Shown here one piece after another: positions 53,641-61,619 of a DNA stretch of 64,000 nt. Source of the stretch: Robertkochia solimangrovi. Its GTDB lineage: Bacteria; Bacteroidota; Bacteroidia; Flavobacteriales; Flavobacteriaceae. Below the pieces are notes generated by a model. That model saw only the letters and a list, made by a program, of their open reading frames with translations, searched no databases and had not been told where the DNA came from. A program made the translations under genes and the position numbers. The stretch lies in assembly GCF_007279655.1 (NCBI RefSeq), contig NZ_QKWN01000014.1:62001-126000 (forward strand). Reading direction: 5' to 3'. The first letter of the stretch is position 1. Each line of letters begins with the position of its first letter.

Positions 53641-53648
53641 TATATTTG
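53641..53648 (+). promoter_or_regulatory. -7 box of the PspC gene (leaderless candidate)
   Basis: TATATTTG is a perfect match, and the GTG start at 53653 lies only 4 nt after it. The transcript start would coincide with the start codon. Confidence 0.5.
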
Positions 53649-53652
53649 TAAA

Positions 53653-53880
53653 GTGAATGTATTAAGCGACATCAGGTATTTTTTTGAGAAGCATGGTTAT
53701 GCTGTGTCTTCGCGTCTTGCCGAGCGCCTGGGGATGAAGACTAAAAATGTTCGTTTATTCTTTATCTATGCAACCTTCGCGACCTTCGGAATCTGGTTCT
53801 TTGTGTACCTGACTCTGGCATTCTGGTTGCGTTTAAAAGACCTGATCTATACCAAACGCACTTCCGTTTTTGATCTGTAA
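53653..53880 (+). CDS. PspC-domain small membrane protein
   Basis: The 75-aa protein has an N-terminal soluble part (FFEKHGYAVSSRLAERLGM), one to two membrane segments near 35-58 (LFFIYATFATFGIWFFVYLT) and the conserved tail LKDLIYTKRTSVFDL. This is a flavobacterial PspC-like family; the PspC of E. coli senses envelope stress, but such a role is not shown here. The start is GTG. It ends 5 bp before the potassium channel gene, so the two are likely cotranscribed. Confidence 0.85.
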   Translation: MNVLSDIRYFFEKHGYAVSSRLAERLGMKTKNVRLFFIYATFATFGIWFFVYLTLAFWLRLKDLIYTKRTSVFDL

Positions 53881-53885
53881 TCACT

Positions 53886-54896
53886 ATGCTAAGAATATTC
53901 AGGTCCAAATTCGCCTTATCGATCTTCCTGTTAATAACCCTGTTATTATCCGGCGTTTTAGGGTACCGCATATTGGCGAATTACGACTGGATCGATGCGC
54001 TTTATATGACCGTGATCACGATTACGACCGTAGGTTACAGTGAGGTACGTCCTTCAGATCCGACTACGAAGGTATTTACAATCGCACTTATTGTTTCCAG
54101 TGTTTTTATCGTAGCTTTTGCTATTTCCGCCATAACAGAATATTTAATTTCCCGGAATACCATCAATAAAATCAAATACAAGATGAAACGGAAAAAACTC
54201 GACTTGTTAAAAGACCATGTGATCATATGTGGCTTTGGACGTAATGGTAAGGAAGCCGCTTCCCGTTTACAGAAGTACCGAAGACCGTTCGTAGTCATTG
54301 AACGAAATCCGGAACTGATCGAACATTATGATGAGGATATTCTGTTCGTTGAGGGGAATGCCCATGAGGATGATGTATTGATGGAAGCCGGAATTGATAG
54401 GGCAACCTGTCTGATATCGGCATTGCCAAAGGATGCGGATAATTTGTTCGTGGTGCTTTCTTCCCGACAACTGAATCGCAATCTTCATATTATCAGCAGG
54501 GCATCTGAAGAATCTTCCCTGAAGAAATTACGGCAGGCCGGAGCCGATAATGCTGTGATGCCGGACAAGATCGGTGGGGGGCATATGGCTTCCCTTGTGG
54601 TATTACCGGATCTCGTGGAATTTATGAATCAACTGGCGATGGAAGGGGAACAGCGCACCAATCTTGAAGAGATCTCATTTGATGACCTGCCTGAGAAATA
54701 TCATCATAAATCGTTACTGGACCTCGATATACGGAGAATTTCAGGTTGTACCGTAATAGGACTCAAACAGCCTGACGGTAAGTATATCATCAATCCTGAG
54801 GTGAGTATAAAACTGTTGCCGAATTCCAAACTGATGGTGTTGGGACGTCCGGAACAGATCGATAAACTCAATAATTTCCTATTGGGAAGGACATGA
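53886..54896 (+). CDS. Potassium channel protein with RCK (TrkA-N) domain
   Basis: The 336-aa protein has two membrane helices around a pore loop with the selectivity filter TVGYSE (TVGY at 48-51), then an RCK/TrkA-N domain with the Rossmann motif CGFGRNGKEA near 115 and a TrkA-C domain at the end (about 255-335). This is the Kch/MthK layout of ligand-gated K+ channels. It follows the PspC gene by 5 bp. Confidence 0.93.
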   Translation: MLRIFRSKFALSIFLLITLLLSGVLGYRILANYDWIDALYMTVITITTVGYSEVRPSDPTTKVFTIALIVSSVFIVAFAISAITEYLISRNTINKIKYKMKRKKLDLLKDHVIICGFGRNGKEAASRLQKYRRPFVVIERNPELIEHYDEDILFVEGNAHEDDVLMEAGIDRATCLISALPKDADNLFVVLSSRQLNRNLHIISRASEESSLKKLRQAGADNAVMPDKIGGGHMASLVVLPDLVEFMNQLAMEGEQRTNLEEISFDDLPEKYHHKSLLDLDIRRISGCTVIGLKQPDGKYIINPEVSIKLLPNSKLMVLGRPEQIDKLNNFLLGRT

Positions 54897-54997
54897 GATA
54901 ATTAACCATTAAAATTTGAATAAGACTGTATTTTTTTTGATATTGCGCAGCAGGTCGCAAAAACCTAACGGAAAATTAACCTAAACATTAAAATTTT

Positions 54998-57076
54998 ATG
55001 AGAAAAAAATTTCTCTCAATTCTTTTTACGCTATGTAGTGTAGCTCTTTTTGCACAGGAATTGGTCGTTAAAGAGTTCGTTGGTAACCCTTCACGAAAGA
55101 TCAATGACGGTGTGGTAGAGGTACAGGTAGACGGGGGAACTCCTCCCTATACTTATAAATGGAGTAATCAATCTACTTCGCTGAAATCCAATAAAGCGAC
55201 AGGCCTAACAGAAGGTGTCGAGTATTCGGTTCTGATCACGGATGCCGCGGGTAACTCGGTAACGAAAGTTTATAAGGTGCCGACCGAGGCAATTACAGAA
55301 ATTTTTAACAGTACAATGACTCCTGCGGTAGCTGCCCTGGGGTCAGTTTTGTTTTGGGACCCATTTGCCGCTACCGGAATCTATGATCCGGTTGTGTATG
55401 CAGATGTGAAACTTGTATCTGTACCTGGCTGGACAGCAGATGTTCAGGATAAATTCATCCTGAAATCCTGGTTGAAGCCGGAAGGAGCTGAAGTAAAAAA
55501 AGGTGAACCGATCGCTACAGTATCGAACAATTCCGGTGAGGAGATCGAAGTGACAGCATTAGCAAGCGGTAAACTTAAATATCTTGTAGATGAAGGCAAG
55601 GTGATTTACAATTCAGATAACAAAGAACACGTGATCGAGCAGGGAGCACAATACCTGGCAGAGATCGAATACGATAATCCAGAACCACTTGTTCATCCGA
55701 ATGGAGACCCTCAAACTAAAAGTATTCCTTTTATCGTAATCTGGCTTGTTGTGGGTGCTACTTTCTTTACGATCAGAATGGGCTTCATCAACATTCGCGG
55801 ATTTAAACATGCGATTGACCTTGCCAAAGGTAAATATGACGATCCGAACGCTCCTGGTCAGGTTACGCACTTCCAGGCACTGGCAACGGCTGTTTCCGGT
55901 ACTGTTGGACTTGGTAATATCGCCGGGGTGGCGGTAGCGGTTTCCCTGGGTGGAGCCGGTGCAACGCTATGGATGATCGTAGCAGGTCTTCTCGGAATGT
56001 CTTCGAAGTTCGTCGAGTGTACCCTCGGTGTTAAATATAGAAACATCCTTCCTGACGGACGTGTGTTCGGTGGACCGATGAACTATTTGAGATACGGTCT
56101 TGAAAAGAGAAACCTTAAAGGACTAGGAAAAGTACTTGCCGGATTCTTCGCAGTACTAGCGGTTGGAGCTTCCTTCGGTGGAGGAAACATGTTCCAGGCA
56201 AACCAGTCTTTCGAACAGCTGGCGGGTCAGTTCCCGGCACTGGAAGGAAACGGATTCTGGTTTGGTATCGTGACTGCGGTATTGGTTGGAGTTGTGATCA
56301 TCGGTGGTATTAACAGTATCGCTAAGGTGACCGGAAAGATCGTTCCTGTAATGGCGAGTGTGTATGTATTGGCAGCATTGATTGTAATCATTATCAATAT
56401 TCAGAATATCGGTCCTGCATTCTCAGCCATCATCGATGGAGCTTTTAGTCCGAGTGCTCTTAAAGGAGGTATCATCGGAGTACTGATCGTCGGTTTCCAG
56501 CGGGCTGCATTCTCAAATGAGGCAGGTGTTGGTTCTGCTGCGATCGCACACAGTACTGCAAAGACCAATCATCCGCCATCGGAAGGATTTGTGGCGCTTC
56601 TTGAGCCATTCATCGATACCGTTGTGGTGTGTACCCTTACGGCCCTGGTGCTTATCTTTACTGGAATGCACGAAGTTCAGGGAATGGGAGGAGCGCAGCT
56701 TACTTCTGATGCTTTTGGAAGTGTGATCAGCTGGTTCCCTTATGTACTTGCACTGGCAGTATTCCTCTTTGCATTCTCTACCATGATCTCATGGTCATAC
56801 TACGGAATGCGTGCCTGGACCTATCTTTTCGGTAAAAGTAAAAGAACTGAATTCGCCTATAAAATGTTATTCCTGGTATTCGTAGTGATCGGTGCTTCCG
56901 TAAGTCTCGGGGCTGTGCTTGATTTCTCGGATATGATGATTCTGGCGATGTCTTTCCCTAATATTATCGGACTCTATCTGATGAGTGGGGAAGTGAGAAA
57001 AGATCTTTCGCAATATCTTAAGGATCTGAAAGCGAATAAGCTTTTCAAAAAGCCTGAAGTTAAGAAGGCTTCCTAA
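54998..57076 (+). CDS. Alanine/glycine:cation symporter (AGCS) with extracytoplasmic SprB-like and lipoyl-like domains
   Basis: The 692-aa protein is about 200 residues longer than ordinary AGCS transporters. After a signal peptide (about 1-19) there is a domain like the SprB/PKD-type repeats (about 22-95, with [15 protein letters not shown]), then a segment resembling a biotinyl/lipoyl hammerhead fold (about 140-225, with [18 protein letters not shown] and TALASGKL) but without the Lys carrier site. The AGCS transporter follows from about 245, with [34 protein letters not shown] and [14 protein letters not shown]. It should import alanine or glycine with Na+ or H+. Confidence 0.9.
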   Translation: MRKKFLSILFTLCSVALFAQELVVKEFVGNPSRKINDGVVEVQVDGGTPPYTYKWSNQSTSLKSNKATGLTEGVEYSVLITDAAGNSVTKVYKVPTEAITEIFNSTMTPAVAALGSVLFWDPFAATGIYDPVVYADVKLVSVPGWTADVQDKFILKSWLKPEGAEVKKGEPIATVSNNSGEEIEVTALASGKLKYLVDEGKVIYNSDNKEHVIEQGAQYLAEIEYDNPEPLVHPNGDPQTKSIPFIVIWLVVGATFFTIRMGFINIRGFKHAIDLAKGKYDDPNAPGQVTHFQALATAVSGTVGLGNIAGVAVAVSLGGAGATLWMIVAGLLGMSSKFVECTLGVKYRNILPDGRVFGGPMNYLRYGLEKRNLKGLGKVLAGFFAVLAVGASFGGGNMFQANQSFEQLAGQFPALEGNGFWFGIVTAVLVGVVIIGGINSIAKVTGKIVPVMASVYVLAALIVIIINIQNIGPAFSAIIDGAFSPSALKGGIIGVLIVGFQRAAFSNEAGVGSAAIAHSTAKTNHPPSEGFVALLEPFIDTVVVCTLTALVLIFTGMHEVQGMGGAQLTSDAFGSVISWFPYVLALAVFLFAFSTMISWSYYGMRAWTYLFGKSKRTEFAYKMLFLVFVVIGASVSLGAVLDFSDMMILAMSFPNIIGLYLMSGEVRKDLSQYLKDLKANKLFKKPEVKKAS

Positions 57077-57098
57077 AGATAAAAGCAATATGATATCA

Positions 57099-57923
57099 AT
57101 GTCCCGCTTCTGCTTCTCCAAAGGGCAGCGAAGCGGGATATTTTTTTTGATACTGATACTGTTGTTCGTTAATATAGCAATGGTGTTCGTTCCTTCCCGG
57201 TCTGAACTTTCTGTGGCTGAATATGCTATAAGCAATCAAAAATCTCCGGATACTCTGAAATCACCGAATGTTTCTGGTGAGGATCCGGTTTACAAATTCA
57301 ATCCTAATTATATCGATGATGCTCTGGGGTACCGATTGGGTGTCTCGGCTACTGAGCTCGACCGTATCTATGCCTACAGGAAACACGGCAAGTTTATGAA
57401 CTCGGCAGAGGAGTTTCGGGAAGTAAGTGAAATAGCGGTCGGTCGGTATCATAAGATAAAAGATTTGCTTCGATTCCCCGAATTCAAGGCCGATGATAAG
57501 TATGGGTACGTGCCTATCGTAAAGAAGCGGGATCTCAATGCAGTAGACTCTTTTGAATTGCGGAGTATCAACGGAGTTGGAAAGGTGCTTTCAGCCCGAA
57601 TCATTCATTACCGAAATAAATTGGGTGGGTATAGTCTGCCTGGGCAGTTGAAGGAAGTATATGGACTGAAGCCTGCGGTGGCAGCCCGTATCTTGCGAAG
57701 GTATGAGGTTGTTACGCCACCTGAAATCGCAAAACTTGACATCAATACGATTGGTTTAAAAGCCCTGGCGGTCACGCCGTATATCGGCTGGGAATTCGCA
57801 CGTAAAATACTGGTTTACAGGAGTCATAACGGACGTATTCGATCGCTCGAAGAATTAACAAAATTTCATACTTTAACAGAAGATGATTTAGTCAGAATTC
57901 GACTATATTTGAAAACTGAATAA
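57099..57923 (+). CDS. Helix-hairpin-helix protein, membrane anchored (ComEA-like)
   Basis: The 274-aa protein has an N-terminal membrane helix (about 11-31, FFLILILLFVNIAMVFV) and then helix-hairpin-helix motifs of the ComEA type, for example LRSINGVGKVLSARIIHYR near 150 and the later LDINTIGLKALAVTPYIGW near 210, which bind DNA backbone. It may be an envelope DNA-binding protein, perhaps for DNA uptake, but no other competence gene is nearby. The start MSRFCFSKGQRSG is the usual flavobacterial N terminus; an ATG three codons upstream is possible. Its first codons contain a terminator-like hairpin. Confidence 0.82.
   Translation: MSRFCFSKGQRSGIFFLILILLFVNIAMVFVPSRSELSVAEYAISNQKSPDTLKSPNVSGEDPVYKFNPNYIDDALGYRLGVSATELDRIYAYRKHGKFMNSAEEFREVSEIAVGRYHKIKDLLRFPEFKADDKYGYVPIVKKRDLNAVDSFELRSINGVGKVLSARIIHYRNKLGGYSLPGQLKEVYGLKPAVAARILRRYEVVTPPEIAKLDINTIGLKALAVTPYIGWEFARKILVYRSHNGRIRSLEELTKFHTLTEDDLVRIRLYLKTE
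57102..57148 (+). terminator. Terminator-like hairpin inside the first codons of the helix-hairpin-helix gene
   Basis: TCCCGCTTC (57102-57110) and GAAGCGGGA (57130-57138) form a 9-bp perfect stem with a 19-nt loop, followed by TATTTTTTTT. It lies 25 bp after the AGCS stop and could terminate that transcript while overlapping coding sequence. Confidence 0.55.
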
Positions 57924-57933
57924 AAAAGCAGTA

Positions 57934-59097
57934 ATGGAATTGGATATAGCGACTGAAATGAACTTTGACTATACGGAAACGCAAAACATGGTTGCTGCTG
58001 CCGCCCGTGATTTTGCAGAACAATATATTCGGCCTCATGTAATGGAATGGGATGAAAGTCAGACCTTCCCGGTTGAGGTATTTAAGAAAGCGGGAGAGCT
58101 CGGATTTATGGGAGTTCTTGTGCCTGAACAATACGGAGGTTCCGGATTGGGGTATCATGAGTATATCGCGATCGTTGAGGAGATCTCAAAAGTGGATCCG
58201 TCAATCGGACTTTCCATTGCAGCGCATAATTCACTTTGTACGAATCATATTCTGAGCTTCGGGTCAGAAGCGCAAAAGAATCGTTGGATCCCAAAACTCG
58301 CTACCGGTGAATGGATCGGAGCCTGGGGGCTTACCGAACACAATACCGGTTCTGACGCAGGAGGTATGAGTACCACAGCTGTTAAGGATGGCGATGATTG
58401 GATCATCAATGGAGCCAAGAATTTTATCACCCACGGAAAGAGCGGGGATGTCGCTGTAGTGATCGTACGAACCGGAGAAAAAGGGGATTCACATGGGATG
58501 ACCGCCTTTGTGGTTGAACGGGGAACGCCGGGTTTCAACCATGGTAAAAAGGAAGATAAATTAGGGATGAGAGCCAGTGAAACTGCGGAAATGGTTTTTG
58601 CAGACTGCCGTATTCCTGATGCGAACCGACTTGGAGAGATTGGCGATGGGTTTATTCAGTCGATGAAGATACTTGACGGCGGAAGGATCTCGATTGGGGC
58701 ACTTTCTTTAGGGATTGCGAAAGGAGCCTATGAGGCGGCCTTAAAGTATTCCAAAGAGCGTGTACAATTCGGAAAGCCTATTTCAGCCTTCCAGGGTATT
58801 TCCTTTAAGCTGGCCGATATGGCGACTGAGATCGAAGCTTCTGAACTTTTGTTGCACAAAGCAGCTTTTCAAAAGAATGCCGGAAGAAAGATGACGACCA
58901 TCGGAGCTATGAGTAAGATGTATGCGTCGGAAGCTTGTGTACGAATCGCTAATGAAGCAGTGCAAATTCATGGGGGGTATGGGTATACAAAAGACTTTCC
59001 GGTTGAGAAGTTTTACAGAGATTCCAAACTGTGTACGATCGGGGAGGGAACCACTGAGATTCAGAAAGTTGTTATTTCAAGAAATATTTTAAAATAG
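57934..59097 (+). CDS. Acyl-CoA dehydrogenase
   Basis: This FAD enzyme introduces the alpha-beta double bond in acyl-CoA (beta-oxidation or amino-acid degradation). The 387-aa protein has the N-terminal helical domain (DYTETQNMVAAAARDFAEQY), the signature GAWGLTEHNTGSDAGG near 125, the GAKNFITHG loop and the C-terminal helices with the catalytic Glu in GEGTTEIQKVVISRNIL, as in short- and medium-chain enzymes. Substrate chain length is not fixed by this. An ATG at 57958 (MNFDYTETQ) is an alternative start. It is followed by the rpsU promoter. Confidence 0.93.
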   Translation: MELDIATEMNFDYTETQNMVAAAARDFAEQYIRPHVMEWDESQTFPVEVFKKAGELGFMGVLVPEQYGGSGLGYHEYIAIVEEISKVDPSIGLSIAAHNSLCTNHILSFGSEAQKNRWIPKLATGEWIGAWGLTEHNTGSDAGGMSTTAVKDGDDWIINGAKNFITHGKSGDVAVVIVRTGEKGDSHGMTAFVVERGTPGFNHGKKEDKLGMRASETAEMVFADCRIPDANRLGEIGDGFIQSMKILDGGRISIGALSLGIAKGAYEAALKYSKERVQFGKPISAFQGISFKLADMATEIEASELLLHKAAFQKNAGRKMTTIGAMSKMYASEACVRIANEAVQIHGGYGYTKDFPVEKFYRDSKLCTIGEGTTEIQKVVISRNILK

Positions 59098-59100
59098 TAC

Positions 59101-59132
59101 TTGTTTAATATGTAGATTTTCACATATATTTG
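59101..59132 (+). promoter_or_regulatory. Promoter of rpsU
   Basis: TTG at 59101-59103, a 21-nt spacer and TATATTTG at 59125-59132 fit the Bacteroidota consensus. The start would be near 59138, giving a leader of about 25 nt that contains little more than the Shine-Dalgarno. Confidence 0.6.
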
Positions 59133-59143
59133 CCGTCCCAAAA

Positions 59144-59155
59144 GAAAGGAGGTGG
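59144..59155 (+). promoter_or_regulatory. Strong Shine-Dalgarno of rpsU
   Basis: GAAAGGAGGTGG contains the full AAAGGAGGT, complementary to the 3' end of 16S rRNA, 10 nt before the ATG at 59163. It is the only such strong site I saw in the window, consistent with bS21-dependent control of its own translation. Confidence 0.85.
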
Positions 59156-59162
59156 TAAGCAT

Positions 59163-59357
59163 ATGTTAATTATACCGATTAAAGAAGGAGAAAATATAGA
59201 CAGAGCGCTAAAGCGTTATAAGCGTAAATTCGACAGAACAGGTACAATGCGTCAGTTGAGAAGCCGTCAGCAATTTACTAAACCTTCTGTAGAGCGTAGA
59301 GCCCTGATCCAGAAAGCTGCATACGTACAGCAATTAAGAGAGCAGGAAGAGCTTTAG
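59163..59357 (+). CDS. rpsU: 30S ribosomal protein S21
   Basis: bS21 binds near the 3' end of 16S rRNA. In Bacteroidota it helps cover the anti-Shine-Dalgarno sequence, which explains why most mRNAs here lack Shine-Dalgarno sites. The 64-aa protein begins MLIIPIKEGENIDRALKRYK and continues KFDRTGTMRQLRSRQQFTKP, a typical basic S21. An upstream in-frame start (59130) falls inside the promoter, so 59163 is right. The leader carries a full Shine-Dalgarno, and a hairpin terminator follows. Confidence 0.96.
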   Translation: MLIIPIKEGENIDRALKRYKRKFDRTGTMRQLRSRQQFTKPSVERRALIQKAAYVQQLREQEEL

Positions 59358-59380
59358 TCAATCTGAGACTTAAGATATAG

Positions 59381-59419
59381 AAATCCCGTTACAGCCGAGG
59401 CCGTAACGGGATTTTTTTT
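59381..59419 (+). terminator. Intrinsic terminator of rpsU
   Basis: AAATCCCGTTAC, a 10-nt loop and GTAACGGGATTT form a 12-bp stem followed by a T-run. Confidence 0.9.
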
Positions 59420-59451
59420 ACCTATTTTTAGGGTTAAAAGCATGTATATAT

Positions 59452-60342
59452 ATGTCAATAGAGAAATTCAGGGATTATCTCGAGCTGGAGAAGCATTATA
59501 GTAAGCATACCGTACTCGCTTATTGTCGGGACCTGGAGGCTTTTCGCGATTTCTGTATGGATCGTTATGACGAGGAGGAGGTAGCGGGAATGAACTATGC
59601 GGAGATCAGGAGTTGGATCGTGAGTCTGGTGGATGGAGGGGTGACCAACAGGTCTGTAAACCGGAAGGTGTCATCTCTCAAGGCATATTATCGATACCTG
59701 ATGAAAGCCGGGGTGATCAGGTTAGATCCGTTAGCGCATCACAAGGCCTTAAAGACTCCTAAGAAGGTCGAGGTGCCTTTTTCTGAAGAGGAGGTGGCTA
59801 TGGTGCTTGATGGTTTTGATGAAAATGATTTTGAAAGTGTCAGGGATCGATTGATCGTAGAAATGTTCTATACTACTGGAATGCGAAGAAGTGAACTTAT
59901 AGGCTTATCGGTGAGCGATATCGATCTTTCTAACGAGTTGATAAGGGTTAAGGGGAAGCGGAATAAGGAGCGGTTGGTTCCTGTGTTACCTTTTTTAAAG
60001 GATAGAATCGAGTTGTATAGCACATTGAGAAGTGCGCTGGAGACCGAAGAAACGGAAGGGTATTTCTTCATACGTGAAAATGGTCTTAAAGTTTACGAAA
60101 ACCTTGTATATAGGATTATAAATAATTACTTTAGTAAGGCATCAACTAAGGTAAAGAGGAGTCCGCATATACTCAGACATAGTTTTGCGACCCATTTGCT
60201 AAACGGAGGTGCAGATTTAAATTCGGTAAAGGAGTTGCTGGGTCATTCCAGTCTTGTTTCCACACAGGTGTACACGCACAGCAGTATGGCCGAACTCAAA
60301 AGGCAATACGGCAAACACCCCCGCAACAGAGAAGACTCCTGA
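59452..60342 (+). CDS. xerC: Tyrosine recombinase of the Xer family
   Basis: The 296-aa protein has an N-terminal SAM-like DNA-binding domain (about 1-90) and a catalytic domain with the active residues Arg145 (TGMRRSEL), His239 and Arg242 (HILRHSF), His265 (LLGHSS) and the nucleophile Tyr274 (STQVYTH). This is the XerC/XerD pattern for resolving chromosome dimers at dif. There is no integrative-element context: it lies between rpsU and HPF, as in other flavobacteria. XerC versus XerD cannot be settled from sequence alone. Confidence 0.9.
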   Translation: MSIEKFRDYLELEKHYSKHTVLAYCRDLEAFRDFCMDRYDEEEVAGMNYAEIRSWIVSLVDGGVTNRSVNRKVSSLKAYYRYLMKAGVIRLDPLAHHKALKTPKKVEVPFSEEEVAMVLDGFDENDFESVRDRLIVEMFYTTGMRRSELIGLSVSDIDLSNELIRVKGKRNKERLVPVLPFLKDRIELYSTLRSALETEETEGYFFIRENGLKVYENLVYRIINNYFSKASTKVKRSPHILRHSFATHLLNGGADLNSVKELLGHSSLVSTQVYTHSSMAELKRQYGKHPRNREDS

Positions 60343-60379
60343 GCCATAAACCATAGTTTAACCCTAAAATCAGTAGAAC

Positions 60380-60682
60380 ATGGAAGTAAACACGCAGTCG
60401 GTCAACTTTAATGTAGACCAGAAGTTGGTGAACTTTATTCAGAAACGAATGGACAAGCTAGATGTCTTTTATGATCGTGTTGTGCATTCGGACGTTTATT
60501 TGAAAGTTCAGAAGACGAGTATGAAGGAGAACAAAATTGCAGAGATCAAAGTGCACGTGCCCGGCGATGAATTTGTCGTCAAAAAACAGTGTAAGACCTT
60601 CGAGGAAGCGATCGATTCTGCGGCCAGTTCCTTAGAGCGTGTATTGACCAAAAGGAAGCAAAAACTGAGGGCTTACATTTAA
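60380..60682 (+). CDS. Ribosome hibernation-promoting factor (HPF/YfiA family, short form)
   Basis: The 100-aa protein binds the decoding region of idle 30S subunits and stabilises inactive ribosomes in stationary phase. It has the beta-alpha-beta-beta-beta-alpha layout of the family, with NFIQKRMDKLDVFYDRVVHS near 20 and the conserved KQCKTFEEAIDSAASSLERVL at the end. There is no C-terminal dimerisation domain, so it is the short form. It follows the Xer gene by 37 bp and precedes the tRNA-tuf cluster. Confidence 0.93.
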   Translation: MEVNTQSVNFNVDQKLVNFIQKRMDKLDVFYDRVVHSDVYLKVQKTSMKENKIAEIKVHVPGDEFVVKKQCKTFEEAIDSAASSLERVLTKRKQKLRAYI

Positions 60683-60706
60683 TTTTAAAATTTTAGAAAA
60701 TTTATT

Positions 60707-60735
60707 TTGTAAAAAGAATAATTTATATACATTTG
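60707..60735 (+). promoter_or_regulatory. Promoter of the tRNA-tuf cluster
   Basis: TTG at 60707-60709, an 18-nt spacer and TACATTTG at 60728-60735 fit the consensus. The start would be near 60741, about 30 nt before tRNA-Thr(TGT). Confidence 0.65.
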
Positions 60736-60772
60736 CAGTCCGTTAGAAATAGCGGACTTTTTTAGTGTAAAG

Positions 60773-60846
60773 GCCGATGTAGCTCAGCTGGCTAGAGCAG
60801 CTGATTTGTAATCAGCAGGTCGTGGGTTCGAGTCCCTCTATCGGCT
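60773..60846 (+). tRNA. trnT: tRNA-Thr, anticodon TGT
   Basis: This 74-nt cloverleaf has a 7-bp acceptor (GCCGATG with its complement), D arm AGCTCAGCTGGCTAGAGC, anticodon loop TTTGTAA with TGT, and T arm GGTTCGAGTCCC. Discriminator is T. CCA is not encoded. Confidence 0.96.
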
Positions 60847-60983
60847 CTTTTGAAATGGTGATTTTTGGAGGTTTTTAAGAGAAATATTGAAGGCGGAAAA
60901 GAGTGTTTGATGTCGTAAATCAGGCGATCCGGAAGCGGTCAAAAATAAACCGAAAAAAAAATGAGAAAAAGAGACATAAAAAT

Positions 60984-61014
60984 TTGTCTCGGTTGGGGCG
61001 AAGCACTATATTTG
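60984..61014 (+). promoter_or_regulatory. Possible internal promoter before tRNA-Tyr
   Basis: TTG at 60984-60986, a 20-nt spacer and TATATTTG at 61007-61014 fit the consensus, 40 nt before tRNA-Tyr. It would allow expression separate from the first tRNA. Confidence 0.5.
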
Positions 61015-61054
61015 CCCGCTCAATAACCAAAAAGGTTCATTAATATAATGGTTT

Positions 61055-61137
61055 GGGGAGATACTCAAGCGGCCAACGAGGACAGACTGTAAATCTGTTG
61101 GTTTTCACCTTCGCAGGTTCGAATCCTGCTCTCCCCA
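61055..61137 (+). tRNA. trnY: tRNA-Tyr, anticodon GTA
   Basis: This 83-nt class II tRNA has acceptor GGGGAGA paired with TCTCCCC, anticodon loop CTGTAAA with GTA, a long variable arm (TTGGTTTTCACCTTC region) and T arm GGTTCGAATCC. Discriminator A. CCA is not encoded. Confidence 0.96.
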
Positions 61138-61240
61138 CTGAATCTTCGGAGCACTCTGAAGATCGAAGAGTAAGAATTTCCTCTTACGAGGTGGTTGAGC
61201 TTATTGAAGTGATCATATCAAAATAATTCTAGACTAAAAA

Positions 61241-61313
61241 GCGGGAGTAGCTCAGTTGGTAGAGCGTCAGCCTTCCAAGCTGAATGTCGCGAGTTCGAAC
61301 CTCGTCTCCCGCT
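61241..61313 (+). tRNA. trnG: tRNA-Gly, anticodon TCC
   Basis: This 73-nt tRNA has acceptor GCGGGAG paired with CTCCCGC, anticodon loop CTTCCAA with TCC and T arm GAGTTCGAACCTC. Discriminator T. CCA is not encoded. Confidence 0.96.
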
Positions 61314-61488
61314 CTAAATCTAAATTTTAAGACTTATTTGATAATCATTTCTTTCAAAGGTGCAAACAGGAAGCTATCTTTGCATAGCGCTAAGGCGCGA
61401 ATGATTGTGATCTTCCGGATTCATTGAGGAAAAAACTCGATTTCAGGTATTGCTTGTTGATGATGCAGAAAGGGGCCTGAAGTTTTAA

Positions 61489-61560
61489 GCCGGTGTAGCT
61501 CAGGGGTAGAGCGCTTCCTTGGTAAGGAAGAGGTCACGAGTTCAATTCTCGTCATTGGCT
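61489..61560 (+). tRNA. trnT: tRNA-Thr, anticodon GGT
   Basis: This 72-nt tRNA has acceptor GCCGGTG with two G-U pairs against CATTGGC, anticodon loop TTGGTAA with GGT, and T arm CGAGTTCAATTCTCG. Discriminator T. CCA is not encoded. Confidence 0.95.
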
Positions 61561-61619
61561 CTTATTGCGTTTAAATTTGAACACTAATATATATAACTAA
61601 GATTAAAATTTATTAAATC

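Noticed and set aside
59452-60342. Integrase of a mobile element near the tRNA cluster
   Set aside because: Size, motifs and neighbours (rpsU, HPF) fit a housekeeping Xer recombinase; there is no cargo, no flanking repeat and no excisionase.
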